This document shows positions 53,389 to 64,000 of a stretch of DNA of 64,000 nt, in pieces. The DNA is from Tubulanus polymorphus. Lineage: Eukaryota > Nemertea > Palaeonemertea > Tubulaniformes > Tubulanidae. The position numbers and the translations under genes are program-made. The notes beneath the pieces are model-generated. The model did not search any database, had not been told where the DNA came from, and saw nothing but the letters and a program-made list of their open reading frames with translations. Positions within the stretch are counted from its first letter, which is position 1, and each line of letters starts with the position of its first letter. The stretch lies in contig NC_134031.1 of the NCBI RefSeq assembly GCF_964204645.1, positions 20,519,307 through 20,583,306 on the forward strand, given 5' to 3'.

Positions 53389-53491
53389 TGCATAAGACCA
53401 ACTTAGTTCTACAGCCAATCTAACAACTTAAGACCAGTCTTAAGATTTAAGACCACTTTTGGACTCATGACGTGACTGCGCGACCAGCCCT
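53389..53491. mobile_element. MITE-like element (gaccagttgcat family)
   Basis: Contains 'ggccggttgcataagacc', the middle 'taagaccagtcttaagattt' and the end 'gactgcgcgaccagccc'. It is a shorter relative of 34158-34308. Confidence 0.65.
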
Positions 53492-56400
53492 TGTTTTTTT
53501 ATGAGGCAATTGATAAAAAGATGTTCAATTTAGCTTTCACAACACTATCTGGTTTTTTCATCACAATACACTACCAGGTCTCATTTTCAGTGAATATCAA
53601 TGAATATCACGTTCAACTTCAGTTCAACACGTGTCCCTGAATTTTCATTGGTTACATGTAATTCAAAATGTTAAAATGGGCACCTTTAACTTCCGAGTTG
53701 GTGTCGATATATTAAGCTTAAATTATGCGTACAATATGAAGTAGTACATTACATGAATGATTTATTCTATTAATAATCATTGATTATTTCCACGTGACAG
53801 CACAAAAATCACTTCAGAAATACCAACAAAGAGCTCTTGCTAACGCCATCACCTGCAGAGGTGCAACAACCACTCACTATTTAGCTATGTGCAGGACTAC
53901 ACTGCTAATATTTTCAATTGAAAGTCAACGAACAAATGGCCTTTGGATATAGAAGGCCAGACATTTTATCACTACGCTTTCAAAAAGTGATCATCAATCA
54001 AGATTTTAAATTATGGTGTATGCCTGAAGGACTCAAGGTTCAAGGTACCTGCATTGAGCATCTCCCACATGCTATAGGGCATGTGTTCAAGAAGCCAAAG
54101 CTTAGACCTCACAGATGATGAGGAAGCGAAGGGCCAGTTTAGCAAGTTCTCTCATGATTTCCATAGTGGGTATTTCCGATTAATTATCAAATTCCTTTCC
54201 AGGCAAAATTACTCGAGTTTTTCCATGATATCACGTGTAAGTTCACACTACGTAATCGCGGTATTTTTACGGTATTATGATTTTCATATATATTATTTCT
54301 ACGATGAAAGCTAGATTTTTTTAACGGTTCCATAAACATATATTGCTGCACACGAAGATCACAGAGAAACGACTCCTAATAATAGTATAATAGGTATATT
54401 TATAGAAGGAGAAAGAGCAGAAGATACTACAGTAAAATAACAGGTAACATCTGCTTCAGACACCTCAACACACGCACACACGCACACTCACGCATTTCAA
54501 AATAATACATATGCATATTAACAAATGAGTATGACGGACACTTATTGGTACACTAAAAACTCATCGCTATTTAAGCCCAACGGACATGGCGAGGAAAAAA
54601 GTATTTTTCATCCCATGTGCGTTGGATGTGTTGTGTTTTGCAAAACAACATCCAAGGCTTAATAACCAATCAGGGGGCAACAATGTATCACATGACATAA
54701 ATAAAAATTGATGTGAATAACTGAGTTTATTTTTACGACATGGACTCCATGGAACTGTTTTCTGGCCATTTTAGTTTTGCCACGTGCGTTGGGCTTTACT
54801 GGCATCACTGTCAAAAGAAATATAGTGAACTCTGCCTTACTTTCTAGTGTTTGGGACTGTTTATATTTCACCGAGTTGAGACATGAAGGAAATGGAAGAT
54901 TTTTCCAAATGAATTTTAGTAAAATTCACCAACTCGAGTCAAATCTCAATCTTTTTTAAGTGAATACAAGTATTGTAAACAAGAACTGAGAAAATATTTA
55001 AAATTTCTATATTCAGTCTACCCAATCTTAAAGTGGTTTTGGTCTTCAAAAACTAAGCAACACGACCAGCGTCAAAAGAAGTATATTGTAAAAATTCCAT
55101 CCAAAGCTCAAAATTTATGTTCGATTAATATAAAACATGGCCAAAACGCGATCCAAACGTATTTTAAAAACGATTTCCGTTAAAAAAAGAGTTAATCAAA
55201 AACATTTTGAAATTCTATTCTAGCCGATATGATGACAAACCATCTGAGATAAAGGGGACATTTGATCCAGCCACCGAATTAGAGAATTAGACTATTTATT
55301 TTTTACTCTACTCAAAATTACCCTTCAATTTACAATTCGACGATGTATAAAGTTGAATTTTTTTTCTGTTCAGCTTGATGAGTGGTCGAAAATTGACAAT
55401 TGCAAATCGTTTTCATCTATTTAAGCCACGGTCACGAAAGTTCACTCAATATTAGTTGAAATCTAGAAGAAATTGAACATCTAGAGAAACTGGTGGATCC
55501 TCACTTGCCATAAGTGGAATCGTCGATTACTCAAGGAGTACTTAATCCTTGAGTAAGCCACAGTTCCCCATCAAGGATGGATCAAATTCGGTTGGGTCTG
55601 GTCCGGCCCAGTTTAACCCGGGTTCAAATTGTCTACCGTGTGATTGCAGCTTTTCAGTTGTGTGTTCATATTGCTTTCGTGCGCTAATAAACTATGGACA
55701 TACACACATGTATACCTGCAACATCAAACATTAGTACAAATTATCTATATATATATATACGGTATGTTCTAAAATATATTTACAATCAATGTACGTAATT
55801 AATCAGTATAATCAATATAATCAATCTAGCACCAGCCGTTTCTACCAAACGATACCTTGCAAAAATTATGCCGCGTACTTGAAAAAAAAAAATTACGCGA
55901 CAGCTCGATATATGTACACACACACTCACATACGCAATGGGAAAATTGCAGCAAGCATTTTTGATTTAAAAAGCGCGGCAGTTTTATTGACACTTGATTA
56001 TTTTCGATTATTTTGTTTTTATTACCATGAATTCAAAGAAGAAATCAGCAGTGTGAATGAAGTAGTAAGTATATATTCCCGCCATGAACGAAAATGAAAT
56101 GATCTAGTTCCAGTTGTGAGTTAAATCCGACTAAAAGAGTTGAAGACGTTCAGCCAATCAGACCAATTGACCATTGTAAATACTGGCCAGCATTGCCTCC
56201 AGTGAGTGTATGTAAAACACGGAAACTGGCTTTAGTTGAAACCCTCTAGATCCCCCCCCCTAAATTGGCTCCAAATGAAATCGTGACGAAAAATGAATTC
56301 ACGAACAATTTTTATTTACAACTGATGAACAAAGATTGTCCGAGGTTACTTCATATCTGTGATGTACGTTACGTTACGTACAAGGCCTGTCGGGTATCTA

Positions 56401-58821
56401 AAAAAATCAATATCTGGCTTTAACTTTTGTACATAGTAAACACTCTCATAAGTCTCAATCTATTGTCAATGAATGCGCAGTTTATAAGCCATATTTGTTG
56501 ATATTGTGCCATTTAGAAATTAACTGTACAGTTACACTGCAAACATTGAAGTTTTATGGTGTCTATCAGATATAGAGCCAGTCCTTTACGCCTTTCATAA
56601 TAGACCTTATTCACAGAAGTCAAACCCTCATATTGTCGGTCAAAACACTGTCAACCATGAATTGTTACTTCAGTAAGCCAGGCTTGCGCTTGACTGACAT
56701 TATGACATACAAGCCCTATTTCAGGTGAAACACGGTTTCATTTTTGAATGGCCTAACACTTAAGACAACGAGAATTACAAAACTGTACGCACAGAAGCAC
56801 TTGAAAAATACAACGCGATATATAAATCAATAAAAATATCAAAACTGAACTTATTCTCTAATCGAACCCCTTTCAATGCAAAGCACACCAAAAGCCACCC
56901 ATTTAGGACAGGTCATAAGCCGACCAAACATAAAAAAAACATTCCTGAGTCACATACTGGTACAAATTATACTTAAAAATATCCTCACAACTGTAATCTC
57001 TATTACTAACTGGTACTCAACATTACGTCCTATATGACAATTTACGATTCAAAAAACTGGTGAATGAAACTGGCATATCGACAACTCTTAAGCCAATTAC
57101 TTAAACATTTATGTCTGGCCATTTAACACATTTTAGTACTTTCAATGACCTTGTCTTATCAAATTATTTTCAACTTTCTAGCATACAACATTCAAGAAGC
57201 AGCAGTGGTATCTAGATCCACGAACCTCAATTCCTCGTAGAATTTCAAAGTCAATCACCGAATTCTAGTAGTCTCACAGAAAATGAGTTATTTGACAGAA
57301 TAGAAGTTAATCTGATTTTGAAAGCATTGATACTAATGGGAGAAGTTGAGTTCCTATGAACAGTAGAAACTACTCTCACATAGTAGCCATAGTCAGGTCT
57401 GAACTGCTGTACATGCCTTGCACGGGTAACATAATACAAATAGGTTCAAACAGTTCGAGTAATACAGCATCAACAGCAGCAGCAAAGCTGAGCGAAATCA
57501 AAAATACCGGTACACGGTTCCGTAAATGCATGCAAGCGATAATTTGTACAAATTTACAATTCATTTAATATCTAATCCTTTGATAAATATGCCAATATAC
57601 AAAACATTAATTACATACATTTATGTAGTACATGATTTTGGTCAGGTTTTTGGTATTCGTTTATATACAAAATATCAATAATAATAATCATCATTGATAA
57701 TAATAACGTATTAATACACGTAATAATAATAATAATAATAATAAGTTAGTTTATAGTAGTATTCTAACATGACAATTTGAATATTGAAATGCATGATTAG
57801 ATTTTTGTTCCAGTTGTACATTGCGTGCATTTTCCCTCAGCAGGGATATGAACCTGATTCGGTATTGTTGGGTATTTCAAAATGGTAACGGACATCTTTT
57901 CTTGAAAGGGATATATGGGAAATTTGATTGATATCTTTAGTTAAGCTCAATACAGGTGCGCACATAGCTATCATAGAACATACATTAAACCACACGTAAT
58001 TAGGATGTTTTAAAACCAGATTTTCTCTTGGAAAAAATCTTGAATTGATTCGTTTACAACATGCATCAACAACTGTGGGATATTTGAGTGGCTTAAAGCC
58101 AATGGTTTCAATGCATTTTTGATTTTTGGGCCATACAATAGAGGACTTGCACGTGACATCATAGTTAGCTTGCCTGGGCTTGAGACTTGCCACACTTAAC
58201 AACTAAAAATAAAGGGGTGGGAGATTGACAGACTTCAGCAGTCTGTCATGTTTATTACGTATTGTGTCGGACCACATAAGGTCTTGCACATGAGGTCATA
58301 GTTAGTTTGCCAACCAGTGTCGGAGACCTACCTCATATAACAACAAATGATCAGGGGATTCGCAAACTTTGAGCGTCTGTCATACAAATCACTTATTATG
58401 TTTGGCAGCCACAATGGCATAGTAATAATGGTAAAAGCACATGGCTACGAGACCTGTATAGTGAAGTCACATTGTAAAAGCACATTACTGTTAGACTTTT
58501 ATAGCATCTTCAATCTCAGATCTGACTACCTATGTATACATATACACATATATTCATTCCATTCATGAACATTATGTCAATACACACTGTATTAATAATA
58601 CAGATAATATACAGTTTATTCATATAGATACATGTACACACGCATACATACATACATTCTAACACTCGTCACAATTGAATGAAGCAGTCTTTAACGGAGC
58701 TGACCAATAGCAGCTCTCACGAGGCTGGTAAAACACTTTCATCTGTCATAATCTTATCGTTGTCATTTAGTTCGTCGTTGAGTATGGTTTGAACACTTTT
58801 TCATGATCGTCGAATTCGTTT
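53492..58821. other. Gene-free stretch, partly 3' flank of Vav
   Basis: No coding exon with a recognisable motif is found on either strand. It holds an (ac)n-rich stretch near 54468-54492, a (taa)n microsatellite at about 57718-57744, and AT-rich unique DNA. The part nearest 58821 is presumably 3' UTR of the minus-strand Vav gene. Confidence 0.5.
57718..57744. repeat. (TAA)n microsatellite
   Basis: About nine uninterrupted 'taa/ata' triplets, in a wider AT-rich region with further 'aataataat' phrases just upstream. Confidence 0.85.
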
Positions 58822-61800
58822 TCATAATTGTTCGTCGTTGTTCATTACCGGTAAATCTTCCTCGTGGTGAACGTACGTGCACGGGAAATATCCGATCTAT
58901 TCGTTCGTCGTGAAATAAATATAGAATAGAATGAAAATTATTTAATGTCATATCGTTACCAAAAACTTAATCTGCTAAGAATCCAATGAATCAACACAGT
59001 CAAATAAGTAAGATATAGACGGCAACAGATTATACTCGCGATTTACCAATCTCAACAAATTTCCCTGACTTTTTAGCTATTCTAAAAAATTCCCTGACTA
59101 TTCCCTAATTTCCAGTAAGTGGCCACCCTGAATAGGCTGAACCCCAACTCGCTATCCATCCGCCTTTTTTGACTGTTATATTACTCTGGTTAAATGGGTA
59201 TATTTCATACCTTTCCGTCTAGCATGCCCTTCCACCAGCCACGCTGTTCTCCTTGTTTACTGATTATCGCCACTCTGTCTCCTTCCTGCAGCGATAGATG
59301 ATTCGCTTTCGTCGCCGCGAAATCATACGACGCGATCGCGTAACCGATTATCTGATTCGATTTACCCGCCGCTGAAAACAGTCAACAAAACATCGTCTTC
59401 AATTATCTGAGCTTCACAGCACCGTTGAACAATGATGATCTATCTGTTTTCCAGTGTTATCAGGAGACTGAGTTTGACAATCACTTGTTACTGTTAACTT
59501 AACCCAAGCGGAATAAACCAGTTTTATTACAGATCGTAAAGTTTGTTGTGATGAGGTCCTACGGTACAGCTTAGAATAAACTTAACATCATCAATGTTCA
59601 TCATCTGTTACGTTTATTTTTGGACAGAAATTAAGCGCAATTTAAACGCAAAACGTACATTATCGCATCGGCTTTCAAACATGTTCCGATCATGTGTGCA
59701 ATGTGTTTGAATAAAGTAGTGCAATAAATCAGAACAATTAACGTTGAGTTTATTCTAAGCTTACTGTATCATAACAGAGTTGTTAAGACTGGTGATTTGT
59801 TTGTTCTTAAATCAACTACAAGTAAAGAGTACGTGAAGGGAAACCAACACCGCTACAAAAATCGAGAAATGGAAAGATTTACAGAAAACAAAATCACATT
59901 TTTAGCTCAGTCAAGTTAACAGCTACTGTACATATCAGAGGCCTGGTTTCAATAATACTACATTAGAGAAGTGATTCATTTCCGGAACCAGTTGCAATTC
60001 ACACGCAATAATTTGACCTGTGCTAGGATTTGGCTCGGGGCCTGGTCTGACGTTTTTGGTCAAGCCAAATATGGCTTGGACCTAACAGGCATGGACCCAT
60101 TTGGCACCGTGTGAACAGTTGTTCCAGGCCTAAATTGGCACGGGCAAAAACGCTTGCGTTATCGCGACTTATGAAACCAGACCAAAGACAATAAAAACAT
60201 TCGGTCACATAAAAACTTTCACGACAATAAAACAACACCAGGTTTCAAAAACATGCTAAAGATGAAGTGCCAGATTTCCGTGTGAGTGGTTGATCTATTG
60301 AATACGAAAAAAAGTTAAACGACGAGAAGTTTTCAGGGAAGTGAGAGGGAGACAACATCTCTCTTACCGGACCAATTTTTGTCTTCAATCACACCAGCGC
60401 CGGCCGCCACTAGTTACATAATAACATTATTGAATATCAGAAATTGGTAGTTATGACTGATATGAATATTCTGTGCACAGTCCCTTAGTATTCAGTAAAA
60501 CTTCAGTTCATTTTTAAATATACAGGTTGCGCCACTTTTATTTCACTTGATTTCCAGGTAAGTGGCCACCTTGCTATATGTATACATTTCATATTCATCT
60601 TATCTTATTCAAATTTCAAATGAGAAGAACTGTGTTAAGCTACCCCTGAAAACAGACTGAGTACCAGTTCTATAAATGATCCTGGTTCTATTGTCTTTTA
60701 GGAATTTCAATCGTAATAAGTAGTCAGACATTTCTTTGAATGATACATACCTGCCGTACTTTCTTTGAATGGAATTTGTAATTTCGAATCTAAATCTTTG
60801 AAGCTTTCGCCGAGCGTATTTTTCTGATAGAAATCTATCAACTCCTAGAAAAACAAAAACGTAAGATATAACATCGTTCACCAGTTTTTCCTGTTACGAT
60901 AGATAGTGTAACTCAATAGTAAAACTGAAGGTATTTCTAAGTCTTTCCATATAGCAACTGATTTACAGTTTATCTAGTTCAAATAAATATGTCCTTCATT
61001 TTTGCAGTCTAGTCGTAACTTACTGGAACACTTTTGAAGTATTTCACATCAGCAATGAAGAACTGATCGTTATTGCGGTTGACTTTTATATGTTTCACCG
61101 ATGAACCATATCTGAATAGAAAACAGAAACAGAAACGTGTCAGACAAGTAAATCATGGAATCATGAAGTTGATTCAACAAGGGCCACGGTCTTAAAGTTA
61201 TCAAAGGATCTTTATACCATTTTGCAGTATCATTCGACAGATGCCTCGACCAATAAACGCTTTCAGAAATATAATACTTACTTGATACTTATTGCATATT
61301 CGCCCTTCCGCGTTGGATTACAACTCTCACGCACTAAAAATGTACTCGACGGATGCCGATCTAAATATTGCGTCGCCACCGTGCGTTCCATTTCACCCAT
61401 GAACCTATACAGTCAAAAATCATATTGAAATTATCATTTCGAAATTTTCGGAAGGTGGATGCCTTGAAAATGTCAAGAAGAACTAAGCAACGAAATGCAT
61501 TTTCTAATCTCGATTTTCAAACCATTCCAGAGCAGTTTATCATAATCATATTAGATCAGTTACGGTAATCATAAGTTAGTTTTAGGATGAAAACAGCGAT
61601 GATGTCTAAATCTAATAATCGTGAATGAAAATATCTCAACTGAAAACTTAATTCACCAAAACTATTGAATAATTACTACAAAGAAACATGCAATGTTTAG
61701 CGTACGAAAATCATGCGAAACGAACAGAAAAATTCAAAGAAAAATCTCTCTAACAAATTATTTCTGATTCTTCAATACACGATTATAGGCGAATTCTTAT

Positions 61801-62583
61801 ATTAAGATTAGAAAAGTTAGGAAAACGTTAGCAAGCTAAGCTAAGATTTCTCACACAATTTTTACCATTTCTCCATTCAAGAGAAAATCGAATACGAGGA
61901 ATTGTATAAAGTCGGTATTTATTGTTGATTTCATCCATTTAAATCATACTATTGACATATTTAGAGTTATCGGGTTCCAGTTGCTTTGAAGTTGGTTAAA
62001 GTGAACAGTGGACGTTTCTGCAACTTCTGACCGTATCAGCCATGCTGGAAACATCTATCTTGAGGCCGGGTGGTTACCGTAACTCATAAATGGATCTTTC
62101 CCTTGTTTTCAACGATGATTACATACATTCAACAATTTCATTATTATTTTTTGATTTACTGGAGATTTTTGTGACCATTCTCATGGAATGGAGAATGAGC
62201 CTGCTTTATACGTAAAGGCAGCCAGGATTTCTCTACTTTCATATTTCATACATATATTCATTGATTCTTTAAGCAAGTTCCGACCCTGGTAAGCGCGCAG
62301 GGATGATAAAGCTGAACATGCTGCCAGGCCGTCTACACGGCGCTGTGTTTATATAAATATATATATATACCTACCACGAATAACCGTTCAAATCGTGAAG
62401 ATTTACGTAAGAATGTTGAGATTTACGAAATAAGTTGTAAAACACTTCGCCCTCGGGCACGTCACCGCGGGGTCCTCCGCTGACGACGTAGGGTGGAGTA
62501 GCCGGCGACGATATATTGGACAAACGCTGGGACGACGCCGTTGAACTACTACGCGAATGATTGCACACAACAAAGTCACCAGA
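58822..62583 (-). CDS. VAV: Vav guanine nucleotide exchange factor, 3' part
   Basis: Exons in order: 62583-62375, 61404-61282, 61111-61024, 60844-60751, (60409-60368), 59371-59211, 58896-58822. The first is a Ser/Thr/Pro-rich linker. The next three form an SH2 domain, starting WFMGEMER, with the phosphotyrosine-binding arginine in FLVRES, then KHIKV and PELIDFYQ, and ending LQIPFKE. The last two form an SH3 domain (ASYDFAA, GWWKGML, GYFPCTYV) and stop 16 residues later. SH2 followed by a terminal SH3, and KHIKV/LQIPFKE, point to Vav, which couples tyrosine-kinase receptors to Rac/Rho activation. The CH, DH, PH, C1 and first SH3 domains are not in the window; they should lie to the right. The 42-nt exon is discussed separately. 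Identity rests on remembered family features. Confidence 0.88.
59055..59131. repeat. hAT-type MITE fragment in a Vav intron
   Basis: Contains 'aaatttccctgac', 'aaattccctgactattccc' and ends 'gtggccaccctg'. A still smaller piece lies near 60550-60575 ('tttccaggtaagtggccacc'). Confidence 0.5.
60037..60125. repeat. Dispersed repeat (ggcctggtctgac family), copy 1
   Basis: Shares with 62886-62990 the order 'gcctggtc', 'gacg-tttttgg', 'atgg-cccatttggca', 'gttgt-ccagg'. A further relative is at 45130-45250 and a short head at 37505-37545 ('acgatcacacggagatgatt'). It lies in a Vav intron. Confidence 0.5.
60368..60409 (-). CDS. VAV: Candidate 42-nt cassette exon of Vav
   Basis: Between the last SH2 exon (ends at phase 1) and the SH3 exon (starts with two bases of a codon) lies a segment bounded by AACTAG and GTAAGAG. 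It is 42 bases long with the same phase on both sides, so it can be included or skipped without changing frame. Included, it would add 14 residues (VAAGAGVIEDKNWS, followed by an Ala codon) to the SH2-SH3 linker. Its composition is GC-rich compared with the intron around it. Confidence 0.5.
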
Positions 62584-64000
62584 CTGGAAAAATGGTAAAA
62601 AGCCTCTACGGTATAGTTATATGATTTACGGCAAAAAGAAAAACGTTACTTTTCCCGAAGCGTACATCGAAAGCATTCTGTTGATATAATATAAACGAAT
62701 AGTACAACCACCTATCGGGAGGTAGACAACGAAAGCATCGATTCCAGTTATTCCATCTGAGGAGTTAGGAGAACTGTTCGCTACATTGAAACGCTCAATA
62801 CAACCCGGCAACCAGATGTAGTACAGTCGAGACTTGGATTTATGATGAGAATAGACTCATCTCGATTCTATGACCAATCTATAGCCGCGATCACGCGAAG
62901 ACGATTAAGCCTGGTCCGACGGTTTTGGCATGGGCCCATTTGGCACGCATGTAAACGTTGTCCCAGGTGTAATTTGGCCAAATTTCAACCGAGCAAAGTG
63001 ATCTTGGCCATCTATTAAGACAGGTGTTAAGATTTCAAAACCGATTTTGGATTTAAGTCACGACTGTATCTACCGGTTATTGAGTCGAATTAAACCCTTC
63101 ACTGTGGAACTGAGCTGTACTCATAGATTATTCTACATCTAATGATAATGACTACAAGATTAAAAGTCGTAGATCTATCAGTTTTCAGGTCCATTCTTTC
63201 TCTATACATCGTTCGATTAAAGAATTCAATTAGCATTCGATTGAAAATGAGAATGTTTTCATATTGCTTCTTCAATAATGATCTTTTTATTGAAAATTAC
63301 ATTGGGTGCAGAAAACTGGGCGGCTTAATGGATAAAATGGATGAAACACTGATAGATCTATTTGACGTGTTGTGTATTATAATGTGATTAAAAAGAAAAT
63401 GACAAAAAACAACACTGCACTGCATCGCTGACTCATGTGGTGATAATACTAAACGCAGGAGTAGGTCGGCCTTGTGACTGCCAGCAACTCTTTGTCACGC
63501 TGTAAATACCTGTCAATCTACATGCAACATGTCACACTTGTTCTTCTGAGATAAAAATTCCAAGTTTTTCCCATTTCACAGATATTATATAGGAAAATGT
63601 CGCCTTTATAAAAAGGAAGAGATACCATCATACTACAGTCAATATTTTAGCGGTGACTGGTTGATTAAGGGGATTTTCAAAAGAAATTGCTGAAGAAAGT
63701 TGCCCTTAGCAAACGCTATAAGTGATATGTAAATGAATCTCCCGAATATTTCCCGGATTAGAGGAAAATTTCTAAAAATCCCGAATATTTCCAAACTTTC
63801 CTAAGTTTTTCCCAATTTCCCGGTTATGTTAGAACAATGAGTTTGACACACACACCATCACCCGATTTGCGACCAGTTGCAATCCATCGCGCTCCATGTT
63901 ACAAGCAATCACGAGTCGACCTACGCCCGCGTTAAGGTTGGGGATTATAGAGTACGTATGACAAAAATATTTCTACAAAACAAAAAGAGAATATATGAAA
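62584..64000. other. Vav intron continuing past the right edge
   Basis: No Vav SH3, C1 or PH exon is recognised here. It contains a copy of the ggcctggtctgac repeat (62886-62990), a fragment of the gaccagttgcat family (about 63015-63080), and 'ttcccgaatatttcc' pieces near 63735-63830 that look like the hAT-type MITE. Confidence 0.45.

Noticed and set aside
63850-63920. Possible further Vav exon on the minus strand
   Set aside because: The open stretch matches no Vav domain I know and contains the 'ccagttgcaat' phrase found in repeats elsewhere.

Overview
This is nuclear DNA of a metazoan. Genes are cut into many short exons with GT-AG introns, intergenic DNA is AT-rich and full of short inverted-repeat elements, and the recognisable proteins are animal-specific: a Notch ligand, Vav, a motile-cilium docking protein, an ASB protein and a rhodopsin-family GPCR. 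The species cannot be fixed from the sequence. A ciliated marine invertebrate is most likely; a lophotrochozoan such as a nemertean, annelid or mollusc is my guess, and a cnidarian cannot be excluded. All exon maps below were made by hand from splice sites and reading-frame continuity; each multi-exon CDS closes in frame.

Layout. 1-13.6 kb: no gene recognised, only tandem and dispersed repeats. 13.6-15.4 kb (-): a single-exon DSL/EGF Notch ligand. 19.2-21.2 kb (-): a six-exon Rab11-family GTPase. 21.9-31.3 kb: four genes for small secreted cysteine-rich peptides (toxin-like or defensin-like) in two divergent pairs, A(-)/B(+) and C(-)/D(+), offset by about 5.5 kb, so probably a tandem duplication of a two-gene unit. 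32.5-39.9 kb (+): complete PRPF4 (U4/U6 snRNP WD40 protein), with a frameshifted intronless peptide-type GPCR on the opposite strand inside one intron (36.1-37.2 kb). 41.3-47.2 kb (-): complete ODAD3/CCDC151. 48.4-51.1 kb (+): an ankyrin-repeat SOCS-box protein, head to head with ODAD3. 51.1-58.8 kb: repeat-rich, no gene recognised. 58.8-62.6 kb (-): the 3' end of Vav (linker, SH2, a possible 42-nt cassette exon, C-terminal SH3); the rest of Vav lies beyond the right edge.

The housekeeping and signalling genes look like ordinary animal neighbours without a shared pathway. The accessory region is the peptide cluster. Its four members share a three-exon structure (non-coding exon, signal-peptide exon, mature-peptide exon), a dibasic cleavage site, and a CxC / CC / CC framework in which the signal exon is nearly constant and the mature exon varies. 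A further partial copy of the promoter, without coding exons, lies between A and B. At least five families of short palindromic (MITE-like) elements recur through the window, several of them inside introns.
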